DNA of 64,000 nucleotides from Poriferisodalis sp965208485 (GCF_965208485.1 NZ_OZ242344.1:4278001-4342000); one strand, 5' to 3'. Counted from the stretch's first letter, positions 34,428 through 44,113 are shown. The notes: generated from the letters alone by a model not told the origin. A program made the numbers and translations.

Positions 34428-35657
34428 ATGACTGATGCTGCGACACTGACCGAAACGGCGGCGCCGATCGTGAAGGCGAAGGATGTCGCGTACATCCGCT
34501 TCTCGGCGCCCGACCTCGACGCCATGGAGACATTCGTCTCCGATTTCGGCCTCGTGGTCGCGCACCGCGATGATGACGTGCTGCTCTCGCGCGGCTTGGA
34601 ACCGATGCCGTTCCTCCATGTCGTGCACCGGGGTCCGGCCAAGTTCATCGGCTTCGCATTCGAGGTCGACTCCGAGGCCGATCTGGCTGCACTCGCAGCC
34701 TCGGTGCCCGAATGCTCGCCGGTACACGACATCTCTGGTGCCGAAGGCCGGCTTGGCGGCGGCAAGCGAGTCCATTTCGTCGAGCCCATCAGCGGGTTCG
34801 TGCTCGAGGCCGTGCACGGCCAGCAGGCTGAACCGCTCGCACCGCGACGCGGCCGGCACACCTACAACCACGCTGGCGTCGATGATCGGATCGGCGTCGA
34901 GCAGGACGTGGTCGGGAACCGCTACCCGATCAAGAAGGACCCGGGTCCGTCCGAGGTGTACCGGCTCGGACACGTGGTCGCAGCTGTGCCTCTCGGCGCG
35001 CACCAGGCATTCATGAAGTTCCTGGCGGACACTTTCGGCATGCTGGTCAGCGACTCAGCCCGGATGATCATCCCGCCTGGGGCAGAAGAGCACTTCCCGC
35101 CGCCGCTCGTCGAGCTCATCAAGGCGACGGGTTCCGATGTGATGTTCCAGTTCATGCGAATGGACCGGGGCGCTGCTGAGACCGATCACCACAGCATGCT
35201 CGTGCTGCCGCTCATGGACGGGACCTCCGAGGCGCAGTTCAGCCACGCGGCGTTTGAGGTGTTCAGCATGGACGACGTCTTCCGGGGTCACATGCACTTC
35301 CGGGAACGGGCGGCCGATGGCGCGCCGTATGCATTGGCGTGGGGCATCGGCCGCCATGTCTACGGCTCGCAGATCTACGACTACTGGCATGACCCGTTCG
35401 GTCACGTTCATGAGCACATGTGCGACGGCGACCGGGTGGATGCCAGCTATGGGCCGAACACGATCGACATGACCGATCCGGGGCAGCTGGGCGACAATGG
35501 CGGGAATCAATGGGGCCCGACTGTGGAGGAATCCGGCGTTCACCACCTCAATGGCCCCCAATGCGACCCGCGGTTCGCCGGACGGCCTGAAGAGGTCCGT
35601 GCATCGCTGCTGTCGAGGGACCTCAGCGAGCTGCAGCACGTCCTCGACTCGATCTGA
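34428..35657 (+). CDS. Extradiol ring-cleavage-type dioxygenase (two VOC domains)
   Basis: 409 residues, ATG 34428 behind AGGGAGG. Two vicinal-oxygen-chelate domains: residues ~20-130 (VAYIRFSAPDLDAMETFVSD), which lacks metal ligands, and ~180-360, which carries a 2-His-1-Glu set: His in FSHAAFEV, His in GRHVYGSQ and Glu in GHVHEHM. This N-vestigial, C-catalytic arrangement is that of catechol/biphenyl-diol 2,3-dioxygenases. The substrate is likely a catechol or other vicinal diol from aromatic degradation. It stands alone behind repeat copy D. Confidence 0.85.
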   Translation: MTDAATLTETAAPIVKAKDVAYIRFSAPDLDAMETFVSDFGLVVAHRDDDVLLSRGLEPMPFLHVVHRGPAKFIGFAFEVDSEADLAALAASVPECSPVHDISGAEGRLGGGKRVHFVEPISGFVLEAVHGQQAEPLAPRRGRHTYNHAGVDDRIGVEQDVVGNRYPIKKDPGPSEVYRLGHVVAAVPLGAHQAFMKFLADTFGMLVSDSARMIIPPGAEEHFPPPLVELIKATGSDVMFQFMRMDRGAAETDHHSMLVLPLMDGTSEAQFSHAAFEVFSMDDVFRGHMHFRERAADGAPYALAWGIGRHVYGSQIYDYWHDPFGHVHEHMCDGDRVDASYGPNTIDMTDPGQLGDNGGNQWGPTVEESGVHHLNGPQCDPRFAGRPEEVRASLLSRDLSELQHVLDSI

Positions 35658-35708
35658 GCCGGCGGTGACTGCGTACGACAACCAGTTCCCGGAGGCCCGG
35701 GAAGCTGC

Positions 35709-35828
35709 GACTACGAACTCGACGACGTTCTCGTTCCCGACGGTTTCGCGGTCGATGTGTTCTCGGGCGAGCCGCCGGCAGCCACTGATCGGATCGGCAG
35801 ACGCCGGATCGCTCACCGAGCCGCCTGA
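35709..35828 (+). pseudogene. Possible acyl-CoA dehydrogenase fragment
   Basis: A short frame reads DYELDDVLVPDGFAVDVF followed by SGEPPAATD and a stop. It resembles the segment after the flavin-binding strands of acyl-CoA dehydrogenases (DDVxVP). Nothing homologous flanks it. The rest of the spacer 35658-35991 shows no gene. Confidence 0.4.
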
Positions 35829-35978
35829 CTGGTCATGGGAGCCTTGGACAGCGTTATGGCGGAGTCCTGGCCGGTGAACGTGCACACCGGGCACGGCCCC
35901 TCGGGACAGCGCCAGCGGCGCTTTCGCCCGCTTTCTTCGACGATGCTGGTTGAGGAAGCCGCGAGCCGACCGTGGCGT

Positions 35979-35984
35979 TAGGGT
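35979..35984 (+). promoter_or_regulatory. Leaderless promoter -10 (TAGGGT)
   Basis: TAGGGT ends 7 nt before the GTG at 35992, which has no separate ribosome site. Confidence 0.45.
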
Positions 35985-35991
35985 GCGCGGC

Positions 35992-37341
35992 GTGAAGCCG
36001 ACTGACGAGGCGTTGGCCGAACGGCGGGCGCGAGTCGCCAAGCGCTGGGGGCTGACCGATGAGGTGGTGTTTCTGCGGGCAGGCGAGCCGGCCAGCTGGT
36101 CGGGCACCGATCAGCACTTCGCCTTCCTGCCGCACCCAGACGTGCCGTACCTCACCGCGGCGGGTTCGCCGGGCACGACGCTGGCTTACGACGCTGCCGC
36201 TGATGAATGGGAGCTGTTCGGGCCTCGATTCGCCCCGGAGCGGTTGGTATGGGAACAGCCGCCGACACCGGTCGGCAGGCCGTTGGACGAGCTGGAGAAT
36301 TGGCTGGCGCAGCGCAGCGACCGTGAGCTGATCGAGATGGGCGCCGACGCAGTGATGCCCGAGACAGCCTCGGGAGATTCGCCCGATCAGCCAGGCGGCG
36401 TCTCCCGCCAGGAGCGAGTCCTGAGGCTGAGCGCCGCAGTCGCGCTCGAGCGCATGATCAAAGACAAGGCCGAATTGGACGACATCCGGCGTGCTGCCGC
36501 GGCCAGCGCCGCCGGATTCGAGTGGGTGTACGCCAATGCAGCGCCGGGCATGACGGAGCGTGAGATCCAGATCGGCATGGAGGCGCAGTTCTTCGCCGCC
36601 GGAGCACCCCGGGTGGCTTACGACAGCATCGTGGCATCTGGCCCCCACGGTGCCTGCTTGCACTACGTGTATGCAGGCGACGACCCGCTGCGTCCTGCGA
36701 CCCGGACCGTCGAGGCCGGCGATCTGCTGCTCATCGACGCCGGGGCGCAGTTCGGCGGCTACGCCAGCGATGTCACTCGCACGATGGTCGTCGGCGCCGA
36801 CCCCACCGACGAGCAGAGGTTTCTCTGGGACCTCGTGCTCAGTGCGCAGCAGCAGACCATCGACATGTGTCGGCCGGGCAATGTGTGGAGCGAAGTTCAT
36901 CTGGCCGCTGCGCGCATTCTGGGTGCTGGTCTGGTCGAGATGGGGCTGCTGCGCGGCGATCCCGCCGAGTTGGTGCCCGAGGGTGCTGTGGCGCTGTTCT
37001 TTCCCCACGGACTCGGTCACCTGCTCGGTCTGTCCGTGCATGACATCACGAGCGTCCCCTACAGCAGCGGGTCCAGCGACGATCCGGTGCTGGTGAAGCT
37101 GGGACCGAATCGAGTCCTCGAGTCCGGCATGGTCACCACAGTCGAGCCGGGCATCTACTTCATCGAAGCGTTGCTGGGCGACCAGGCGAGACGAGAGAAG
37201 TTCGCGGAATCGGTGGTGTGGGAACGGGTCGACGAGATGCGGGGGTTCGGCGGTATCCGCATCGAAGACGATGTGCTGGTGACCGAGAGCGGCCCCGAGG
37301 TGCTCACCGCCGCCATCGCCAAGCCGATTCGGGTTGGATAG
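35992..37341 (+). CDS. M24-family metallopeptidase (Xaa-Pro aminopeptidase-like)
   Basis: About 449 residues of pita-bread fold. All five metal ligands are visible: two Asp in LLIDAGAQFGGYASDVTRTM, His in FFPHGLGHLLGLSVHD, Glu in TVEPGIYF and Glu in GIRIEDDVLV. The N-terminal creatinase-like domain (~1-150) fits prolidase/aminopeptidase P. Cleaves Xaa-Pro bonds. The start GTG 35992 fits a leaderless promoter; a TTG at 35950 is the far alternative. The stop codon lies within an 18-bp tandem duplication. Confidence 0.92.
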   Translation: MKPTDEALAERRARVAKRWGLTDEVVFLRAGEPASWSGTDQHFAFLPHPDVPYLTAAGSPGTTLAYDAAADEWELFGPRFAPERLVWEQPPTPVGRPLDELENWLAQRSDRELIEMGADAVMPETASGDSPDQPGGVSRQERVLRLSAAVALERMIKDKAELDDIRRAAAASAAGFEWVYANAAPGMTEREIQIGMEAQFFAAGAPRVAYDSIVASGPHGACLHYVYAGDDPLRPATRTVEAGDLLLIDAGAQFGGYASDVTRTMVVGADPTDEQRFLWDLVLSAQQQTIDMCRPGNVWSEVHLAAARILGAGLVEMGLLRGDPAELVPEGAVALFFPHGLGHLLGLSVHDITSVPYSSGSSDDPVLVKLGPNRVLESGMVTTVEPGIYFIEALLGDQARREKFAESVVWERVDEMRGFGGIRIEDDVLVTESGPEVLTAAIAKPIRVG

Positions 37342-37361
37342 AGGATTCGGGTTGGATAGAG
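37326..37361. repeat. 18-bp tandem duplication
   Basis: GATTCGGGTTGGATAGAG occurs twice in succession. The first copy contains the stop codon of the peptidase gene. Confidence 0.95.
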
Positions 37362-37411
37362 CTGGAAGCGCCCGCGCAGTGCTCGAAGAATGGTGCGACG
37401 GCACGGGGATC

Positions 37412-37437
37412 CGATTGGCTGAGACGATTGGCTGAGA
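37412..37437. repeat. 13-bp tandem duplication
   Basis: CGATTGGCTGAGA occurs twice in succession in the spacer before the FAD oxidoreductase. Confidence 0.95.
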
Positions 37438-37495
37438 AGAGAACGGCCTGCTCGGTGCCAGCAGGACCTTGCGGCGGCTGCGAGGACATCATCGG

Positions 37496-38806
37496 ATGAG
37501 CGCACAGAGTTACGACGCCGTCGTCATCGGCGCTGGTGTGATCGGCAGCGCTGTCACCTTCGAGCTGGCTCGACGCGGATGGCGGGTGGTGGGCGCAGAT
37601 CGCAACCCGGGCGCAGGCCAAGGTTCCACCAGTTCGTCGTCGGCCATCGTGCGATTCACCTACTCCACCCGGGCAGGCGTCGCGATGTCCTATGAGGGAT
37701 TGCAGTACTGGCTGAACTGGCCGCAGCACATCGGCGGTTGCGACGAGGCCGGCTACGCCACGTTCACGAAGTGCGGGATGCTGACGCTGATCAGCGGCGA
37801 CGGACCCCACTTGCTTCCCGTGCCGCACTTCGAGGCGCTCGGCGTGGACTATGAGATCTGGGATCGTGATGAGGCGATTGCCCGGCTCGGGCACTTCGAC
37901 CTGTCGCGCTTCGGCCCGCCTCGACAGATCGCAGATCCCGACTTCTGGGCTGAGCCCACTTCGCAGCTGGAAGGCGCGCTGTGGACGCCGGAAGCCGGCT
38001 ATGTCGGCGACCCACAGCTCGCTGCGCACAATCTCCGGCTGGCAGCAGAGGCCGCCGGCGCCGAGTTCCGCTTCGGCGAGACCGTCGTGGGAATTGCTGG
38101 TTCTGGCCGTGCCGAGGGCGTGGTGCTGGCCGACGGCGCCGTGCTGTCAGCGCCGGTGGTGGTGAATGTCGCCGGCCCGCACAGCAGTGCCATCAACGAG
38201 TTGGCAGGAGTGCTCGACGACATGACGGTCAGTACCCGGCCGCAGCGCAAGGAGGTGTATCACGTGCCTTCGCCGGCGGGAGTCGACTTCGAGCAGGTCG
38301 GCGCGGCGATGGCCGACGACGACTGCGGGTGCTACGTACGACCCGAGGTGGGCAACAACATCCTGATCGGCTCGCTCGAACTGGGCATGGCAGACTTGGA
38401 ATGGCTCAGCCCTGATGAGATCGACGCCTGCTCGCAGGACCTCACCCGCGAGCAGTGGGAAACCCACGTGCTGCGGTTCGCTCGCCGCATGCCCGATCTG
38501 GGCTTGCCGCACCGGGCGAGAGGCATCGTGGGTGTGTACGACGTGACCGACGACTGGATCCCGATCTACGACCGCACCTCGCTCGACGGCTTCTACGTGG
38601 CGATCGGCACCAGCGGCAACCAGTTCAAGAACGCCGCCGTCGCCGGCTACTGCATGGCTGAACTGATCGGCAAGGTCGAGGCCGGCCACGATCACGACGC
38701 CGACCCGGTTGTGGTGACCGGCGAGCACACCGGCTTCGACATCGACATGGGCACGTTCTCCCGCAAGCGCGACCTGCACGGCTCGTCGATGTCGGTGCTC
38801 GGCTAG
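37496..38806 (+). CDS. FAD-dependent oxidoreductase, DAO (sarcosine oxidase-like) family
   Basis: 436 residues. N-terminal Rossmann motif YDAVVIGAGVIGSAVTFELA (GxGxxG) for FAD. LYVAIGTSGNQFKNAAVAG-type C-terminal closure (FYVAIGTSGNQFKNA) is typical of the D-amino-acid/sarcosine/dimethylglycine oxidase family. Oxidises an N-methyl or amino group. A fragment of a related oxidoreductase is found at 59350. The ATG at 37496 avoids a 9-residue extension. The stop codon lies within a 16-bp tandem duplication bordering an inverted-repeat element. Confidence 0.88.
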   Translation: MSAQSYDAVVIGAGVIGSAVTFELARRGWRVVGADRNPGAGQGSTSSSSAIVRFTYSTRAGVAMSYEGLQYWLNWPQHIGGCDEAGYATFTKCGMLTLISGDGPHLLPVPHFEALGVDYEIWDRDEAIARLGHFDLSRFGPPRQIADPDFWAEPTSQLEGALWTPEAGYVGDPQLAAHNLRLAAEAAGAEFRFGETVVGIAGSGRAEGVVLADGAVLSAPVVVNVAGPHSSAINELAGVLDDMTVSTRPQRKEVYHVPSPAGVDFEQVGAAMADDDCGCYVRPEVGNNILIGSLELGMADLEWLSPDEIDACSQDLTREQWETHVLRFARRMPDLGLPHRARGIVGVYDVTDDWIPIYDRTSLDGFYVAIGTSGNQFKNAAVAGYCMAELIGKVEAGHDHDADPVVVTGEHTGFDIDMGTFSRKRDLHGSSMSVLG

Positions 38807-38828
38807 GAGGCTGCTCGGCTAGGAGGCT
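38797..38828. repeat. 16-bp tandem duplication
   Basis: GCTCGGCTAGGAGGCT occurs twice in succession. The second copy runs into the left end of the inverted-repeat element at 38819. Confidence 0.95.
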
Positions 38829-38925
38829 GCTGAGCAATTGCCGAAATCGCCGATTCACGGATACAAAGCCGCAGGTCAGAGCGTTGCAGGCTTGCCCGGA
38901 TCCGAATAGATCAGCAGTCTCCTAG
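38819..38925. mobile_element. MITE-like inverted-repeat element, 107 bp
   Basis: The left end CTAGGAGGCTGCTGAGC and the right end (read inward on the other strand) CTAGGAGACTGCTGATC match at 15 of 17 positions. There is no coding capacity between them. Size and terminal repeats fit a miniature inverted-repeat transposable element. The 11-bp end CTAGGAGGCTG also occurs at 47065. The rest of the spacer, 38926-39160, holds only GC-rich short hairpins. Confidence 0.55.
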
Positions 38926-39160
38926 TACCGAGCACGCATGCAACGGTCTTGGGGCGACTGCTTCGCAGATGAAGCGCGAGGCACCGGCCTCGCACCGAAT
39001 GGGGACTGCTGGTGCGAGACCGGCGCCGATGGTGCCTAGCTAGGGCGATGGATTGGCGATGTATTCATATTGCAGTATTTCTGTAACAGTTTTGCAATAG
39101 AACGCAGGAGGACCGCGAACGGTTCCATGCGGCATTTCGCGGGAATGCGCGGTGGAGATG

Positions 39161-39186
39161 GTTCGCTTGGCTAACGCCAAGCGAAC
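39161..39186 (-). terminator. Terminator hairpin at Nudix gene end
   Basis: GTTCGCTTGGC-TAAC-GCCAAGCGAAC is a perfect 11-bp stem with a 4-nt loop. It overlaps the last codons and stop of the Nudix gene and has no long T-run. Confidence 0.6.
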
Positions 39187-39938
39187 ACCGGCTGCTCGAG
39201 CTCGTCGACGCGGGTGTCGAGGCCGTCGTAGGCGACCGCTCGGAATTGGTAGAGGACGGCGCCGGTGGGTGCGTGGATGAGGTCACCGCCGATGGGGACC
39301 TGCACGACCGGGCGGTCGCTCTCGGGAATGCTCACAAACCGTGGCGAGTCGGGCCGGACCAGTTCGCGCAGCGAGACGCGGTGCATCGAGGCGACTTCGG
39401 CCGGATTCGCGACCGGTTCCCGGTCGTCGGAGAGCCAGAACACGAACGGGCTGACGACATAGCCAGAGCGGGTCGGGTAGTCGTCAAGCTGCCCGAGCAG
39501 GTCATCGCCGGTCAGCGTCAGGCCGACCTCTTCCGAGCACTCCCGGATGGCTGCTTGCAGCGCCGTCTCGCCTTCGTCGAGGCGACCGCCTGGCAGCGCC
39601 CATTGACGTGGGTGCCCGCGCAGGTTCGAGCCACGCCTCGTCAGCAGCACGGCTGCACCGCCGGCGGTTCCTTCGACATGGCCGGTCAGCGTCGGGTCAT
39701 CGGACGCGCCGGGGACCTCGGCCAGCATGTCTCGTCGCTGGGTGGCGTCCAGGCCGGTGAACTCGGGGTCCGCTCCGTGCAGATCGGCGTGGCTGTCCAG
39801 CACGATGACGGCGACAGAGGCGCGCTTGCGGCCCAGAGCCGGGTGCCGGCGCACATCGTGGCGGGCCAAGTTCGCCGCAAGCTGTTCCCTCAGCGCCTCG
39901 TCGTGGGCGACGTCGGCGGTCTGTGGGCTACTCGGCAT
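39171..39938 (-). CDS. Nudix hydrolase
   Basis: 255 residues. The Nudix box GGRLDEGETALQAAIRECSE followed by EVGL matches Gx5Ex7REUxEExGU. RGSNLRGHPRQWALPGG just before it resembles CoA pyrophosphatases (NudL/YeaB type, with RxxxLxxHxGxxxFPGG). The start ATG 39938 gives a sensible length; the frame upstream overlaps the divergent monooxygenase. Probably cleaves CoA or a related nucleoside diphosphate derivative. Confidence 0.88.
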   Translation of the reverse strand: MPSSPQTADVAHDEALREQLAANLARHDVRRHPALGRKRASVAVIVLDSHADLHGADPEFTGLDATQRRDMLAEVPGASDDPTLTGHVEGTAGGAAVLLTRRGSNLRGHPRQWALPGGRLDEGETALQAAIRECSEEVGLTLTGDDLLGQLDDYPTRSGYVVSPFVFWLSDDREPVANPAEVASMHRVSLRELVRPDSPRFVSIPESDRPVVQVPIGGDLIHAPTGAVLYQFRAVAYDGLDTRVDELEQPVFAWR

Positions 39939-39991
39939 AGGCGTCGAGTCTGACACTTGGCCGTCCCGCCCCGCCCGTCGGCGCAACTCTC

Positions 39992-39997
39992 TACGAT
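39992..39997 (+). promoter_or_regulatory. Leaderless promoter -10 (TACGAT)
   Basis: TACGAT ends 8 nt before GTG 40006, with no ribosome site between. Confidence 0.45.
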
Positions 39998-40005
39998 CGC
40001 TGGGC

Positions 40006-41361
40006 GTGAACGCACAGCGCCAGATAGTGCTGGTGGGGTTCCTGCAGGCCCAGAACTGCACCACCATCCCCGCGGCATGGCGGCACCCCAACGCACGCCA
40101 CGACGTCACCGCCTTCGACTACTACCGCCACATTGGCCAAGTGCTCGAAGCCGGCTGCTTCGACTTGGGGTTCTTCGACGACCGCTTGGCGATGCCCGAC
40201 ATGTACGGCGGCGATCATCGCCACACCGTCGAGGCGGGCATCCGCTGCGTCAAGCTCGACCCGGTCACCGTGCTGACTGCGATGGGCATGGCCACCAGCC
40301 GGCTCGGTCTGGGCGCCACCTACTCGACGACTTACTACGAGCCGTTTCACGTGGCCCGTGTGTTCGCCACGCTCGACCATCTCACCGGCGGACGGGCTGC
40401 GTGGAATGTCGTCACATCGGTGAACGACAACGAGGCCCGCAACATGGGTCTGGCTCAGGCACCTGCCCACGACGTGCGCTACGACCGGGCCGACGAGTTC
40501 ATGGAGGTGGTACACGGCCACTGGGACACCTGGGAGACCGACGCGGTTGCCGCTGACCGCGAGGCGGGGCTGTACGCGCACGGCGACCGGGTGCACCGAC
40601 TCGACCACCAAGGGCAGTGGTTCACCTCCCGGGGGCCGTTCACGGTGCCGCGCGCACCCCAAGGCCATCCGGTGGTGATCCAAGCCGGCCAGAGCGGTCG
40701 CGGCACCACGTTCGCTGCCCGCTGGGGCGAGCTGCTGTTCGTCAGCCATGTGCGACTCGACAGCGCTGTCGAGCACTACGCCGCTGTGAGATCCCAGATC
40801 GAGGCGCTGGGCCGCGACCCCGACCAAGTGAAGATCACCAACCTGACGTTCCCCGTGGTGGGCCGCACCATGGCCGAAGCCGAGGACCGCCGGGTCGCCT
40901 ACGACGAGCTGCCGACCCTCGTCGACGACCTGTCGCTGCTGTCAGAGGGACTGAACTTCGACTTCGCGAGCCGCGAACTCGACGAGCCGCTGTCCGACGA
41001 CGACCTCGACGCCATGACCGGCATCCAGGGTATTCGCAACCAAGTGCTGCAGATCACCGGACGGGCCAACCCCACCGTTCGAGACTTCGTGCAGGTGTCA
41101 GGACGGGGCCGGCTGGCCCATCCGACCGTGGGCGGGCCGGTCGAGCTGGCCGACTACTTCGAGGAGTGGTTCACCGAGCGTGCCGTCGACGGGTTCGTGA
41201 TCGCCGGCACGCACATGCCGGGGGCATTCGAAGACTTCGTCGAGATCGTGATACCCGAGCTGCAGCGCCGGGGACTGTTCCGCACCGAGTACTCCGGCGC
41301 CACGCTGCGAGACCACCTCGGCCTGCGCATGCCCGAGCCAGGTTCTTGGCGCCTGGGCTAG
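40006..41361 (+). CDS. NtaA/DmoA-family FMN-dependent monooxygenase
   Basis: 451 residues of the luciferase-like TIM barrel: IVLVGFLQAQNCTTIPAAWR, FDYYRHIGQVLEAGCFDLGF, then FATLDHLTGGRAAWNVVTS, the signature of the nitrilotriacetate/dibenzothiophene/dimethylsulfide monooxygenase branch. These use FMNH2 from a separate reductase, which is not seen here. The substrate could be an organosulfur compound or aminopolycarboxylate. GTG 40006 fits the leaderless promoter; the frame upstream to 39727 lies in the Nudix gene. Confidence 0.9.
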   Translation: MNAQRQIVLVGFLQAQNCTTIPAAWRHPNARHDVTAFDYYRHIGQVLEAGCFDLGFFDDRLAMPDMYGGDHRHTVEAGIRCVKLDPVTVLTAMGMATSRLGLGATYSTTYYEPFHVARVFATLDHLTGGRAAWNVVTSVNDNEARNMGLAQAPAHDVRYDRADEFMEVVHGHWDTWETDAVAADREAGLYAHGDRVHRLDHQGQWFTSRGPFTVPRAPQGHPVVIQAGQSGRGTTFAARWGELLFVSHVRLDSAVEHYAAVRSQIEALGRDPDQVKITNLTFPVVGRTMAEAEDRRVAYDELPTLVDDLSLLSEGLNFDFASRELDEPLSDDDLDAMTGIQGIRNQVLQITGRANPTVRDFVQVSGRGRLAHPTVGGPVELADYFEEWFTERAVDGFVIAGTHMPGAFEDFVEIVIPELQRRGLFRTEYSGATLRDHLGLRMPEPGSWRLG

Positions 41362-41560
41362 AGGTACGTCTGCAGTTGGGGGCGGTCTGTCTTTGGATGG
41401 GTGTGAACTGGTCTCGGACGGGGGCGGGCTGTTGTCGGCGGATTCGGGGGGTTGCAGGCGGGGTTTGCCGTCGGGTGCCGCCGCTTCCGCGACGTGGCCG
41501 TCATCTCGATCGTTGCGGCTGCATTCGCGGTCGTCTCGCTCGCCGTGCTGAAATGTGGCC

Positions 41561-44113
41561 ATGAGTGCGGAAAACAACACTGATGCCGGCTCGGGCATCG
41601 CACAGGGGATGCTGGGCGACTACCGCGTGATCGACTTGACCGACGAGCGCGGTCACCTCGCGGGACACATCTGGGCCCAGATGGGCGCCGATGTCATCGC
41701 GATCGAACCGCCCGAGGGTTCTTCGGCACGGCGGCTCGGGCCGTTTGCCGGCGACGTCGAGGACCCTGACCGATCCTTGCATCACTGGTGCTACAACCGG
41801 GGCAAGCGCAGCGTTGTGCTGGACCTCGGCACCTCAGCGGATGTGGAGGACGCCAAGGCGCTCATCGCCGGGGCCGACGTGGTGTTCGAATCGTTCGAAC
41901 CCGGCGAAGCCGAAGCGCTCGGGCTCGGCCGCGACGCGCTCGCGGAGCTCAACCCAGCGCTCATCCACGTGTCCGTCACGGCCTTCGGCAGTGACGGACC
42001 GAAGGCCAACTGGGCCTACTCGGATCTGGCACTGCAGGCCGCGGCAGTCAATATGGCGGTCACCGGCGACAAGGACCGGGCGCCGCTGCGAGCCGGCGGC
42101 ACACTGCCGCAGGCCTTCCACAACGCAGCCTCAGAGGCGGCCGGCGCGGCGCTGATGGCGCTGTGGGAACGGCAGACCCGCTCGGGTCTCGGCCAGCACA
42201 TCGACATGTCCGCCCAGCAGTCCATGAGCCAGGCATCCATGTCGTCCACCCTCAACACGTCGCTGAACGCCACCGTCACCCAGCGGATCGCAGGCGGCGC
42301 CAGCCTGCAAGGCATCGACATCCAGCTCATGTGGCCGTGCGCCGACGGGCACGCCTCGGTGACCTTCCTGTTCGGGCCGGGGTTCCGGGCATTCACCCAG
42401 AACCTCATGAACTGGGTGCACGAGGAGGGCTTCTGCGACGAGGCCACTCGGGACAAGAACTGGGTCGAGTACGCCATGATGCTGCTCGACGGCCGGGAAC
42501 CTGTCTCGGAGTACGAACGGGTGAAGGGCGTCCTGGCTGAGTTCTTTGCGACCAAGACCAAGGCCGAGCTGCTGGATGCAGCGATGACCCGAAGGGTGCT
42601 CATCACGCCGGTGTGGACCACCGCCGAGGTTGTGGACTCGCACCAGCTCGCCTTCCGGGAGTACTGGGAGGACGTCGACCACAGCGATGTTCTCGATGAC
42701 GCCGGCGCTGGCTCGTTCGACCCCGCGGCGGTGCGCTATCCCGGTGCGTTCGCGAAGTTCACCGAGACGCCGCTCGCAAGCCTGGGCCGTGCGCCACGCC
42801 TCGGCGAGCACACCGGCGAGGTTTTGGCCGAGCTCGCGGGCGCAGAACGTCTGCCTTCGGTCCCGGCTGCCATCTCACCGGTCGCGCACACCTCACCGCC
42901 GCTGGAGGGCGTCAAGGTGCTCGACTTCATGTGGGCGATGGCCGGGCCGGCCGCCTCCCGGGTCTTGGCCGACTACGGCGCCGAGATCATCCGTGTGGAA
43001 TCGGCCAACAAGCTCGACGCGGTCCGTTCGATCCAGCCGTTCCACGACGACGTGGGCGACCCCGACGGCTCGGGGCTGTTCAGCAACCTGAACGCCGGCA
43101 AGCAGGGCCTGGCGCTGGATATGTCCAAGCCCGAGGCGCTCGAGGTCATCTGGGACCTCATCGACTGGGCCGATGTCATTTTGGAGTCGTTCTCGCCCAA
43201 GGCCATGACGGGGTGGGGCATGGGCTGGGAGCAGATCCACGAGCGCCGTCCCGATGTGGTGATGGCGTCGAGCTGCCTGATGGGCCAGACCGGGCCGCTG
43301 GCGCTGCTGGCCGGCTTCGGCACGATGGCGGCAGCCATCTCGGGGTTCTTCTACCCGGTCGGGTGGCCCGATCGAGCGCCGGCGGGACCCTTCGCCGCCT
43401 ACACCGACTACACCTCGCCCCGCTGGCTGGTGGCTGCGGTGATGGGGGCGCTCGAGCACAAGCGCCAGACCGGCCAGGGCCAGTACGTCGACCTGTCCCA
43501 GGCCGAGGCGGCACTGCACCTGATGTCGCCGGCGCTGCTCGAACGCACCACCAACGGGCGCATCTGGGAGTCTGCCGGCAACCGGGACCTGGTGATCGCC
43601 CCCAACGGCGCCTACCCCACGGCAGCCGGAGGCCCTGCGGGCGACGGCTACGACGACAACTGGATTGCGATCTCGTGCGGTGACGACGGCCAGTGGGCTG
43701 CGTTGGCCGGTTTGATGGGACGTGACGACTTGGCGTCGCTGAGCGCAGGCGAGCGCCATGGCCGCCACGACGAGCTGGACGGGATCATCTCGGCGTGGAC
43801 GCGTGGACGCGACGGCTACGAGCTGATGGCCGAGCTGCAGTCGGCAGGCGTCGCAGCGCACATCGTGCAGAACTCCCCGGAGTTCACCATCGACCCTCAA
43901 GCCCTGCATCGCAATGCGCTCATCGAGGTGCCGCACGGCAAGCAGGGCACGACGACCGTCGAGAACACCAGGTTCGTGATGTCGCGCACGCCGGCGTCGA
44001 TCGCCTACGGCGGCCCCACGCTGGGCGAGCACAGCTTCGAGGTGCTGACCGAGACGCTGGCTTACGACGGCGACCGCATCGCCGAACTGGCCGTGGCTGA
44101 GATGCTGGAGTAG
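41561..44113 (+). CDS. Double-domain CaiB/BaiF CoA-transferase (first of tandem pair)
   Basis: 850 residues, two family III CoA-transferase domains in one chain. Domain 1 begins YRVIDLTDERGHLAGHIWAQ and domain 2 (~residue 445) begins VKVLDFMWAMAGPAASRVLA. Canonical family III enzymes are ~400-residue interlocked homodimers, so this is a fused dimer. MASSCLMGQTGPLALLAGFG and QYVDLSQAEAALHLM are conserved in domain 2. The start ATG 41561 follows CGTGCTGAAATGTG, shared exactly with the paralog at 44381. The fused form may transfer CoA to bile-acid- or steroid-like acids, but the substrate is not determinable. The preceding spacer 41362-41546 shows nothing. Confidence 0.92.
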   Translation: MSAENNTDAGSGIAQGMLGDYRVIDLTDERGHLAGHIWAQMGADVIAIEPPEGSSARRLGPFAGDVEDPDRSLHHWCYNRGKRSVVLDLGTSADVEDAKALIAGADVVFESFEPGEAEALGLGRDALAELNPALIHVSVTAFGSDGPKANWAYSDLALQAAAVNMAVTGDKDRAPLRAGGTLPQAFHNAASEAAGAALMALWERQTRSGLGQHIDMSAQQSMSQASMSSTLNTSLNATVTQRIAGGASLQGIDIQLMWPCADGHASVTFLFGPGFRAFTQNLMNWVHEEGFCDEATRDKNWVEYAMMLLDGREPVSEYERVKGVLAEFFATKTKAELLDAAMTRRVLITPVWTTAEVVDSHQLAFREYWEDVDHSDVLDDAGAGSFDPAAVRYPGAFAKFTETPLASLGRAPRLGEHTGEVLAELAGAERLPSVPAAISPVAHTSPPLEGVKVLDFMWAMAGPAASRVLADYGAEIIRVESANKLDAVRSIQPFHDDVGDPDGSGLFSNLNAGKQGLALDMSKPEALEVIWDLIDWADVILESFSPKAMTGWGMGWEQIHERRPDVVMASSCLMGQTGPLALLAGFGTMAAAISGFFYPVGWPDRAPAGPFAAYTDYTSPRWLVAAVMGALEHKRQTGQGQYVDLSQAEAALHLMSPALLERTTNGRIWESAGNRDLVIAPNGAYPTAAGGPAGDGYDDNWIAISCGDDGQWAALAGLMGRDDLASLSAGERHGRHDELDGIISAWTRGRDGYELMAELQSAGVAAHIVQNSPEFTIDPQALHRNALIEVPHGKQGTTTVENTRFVMSRTPASIAYGGPTLGEHSFEVLTETLAYDGDRIAELAVAEMLE

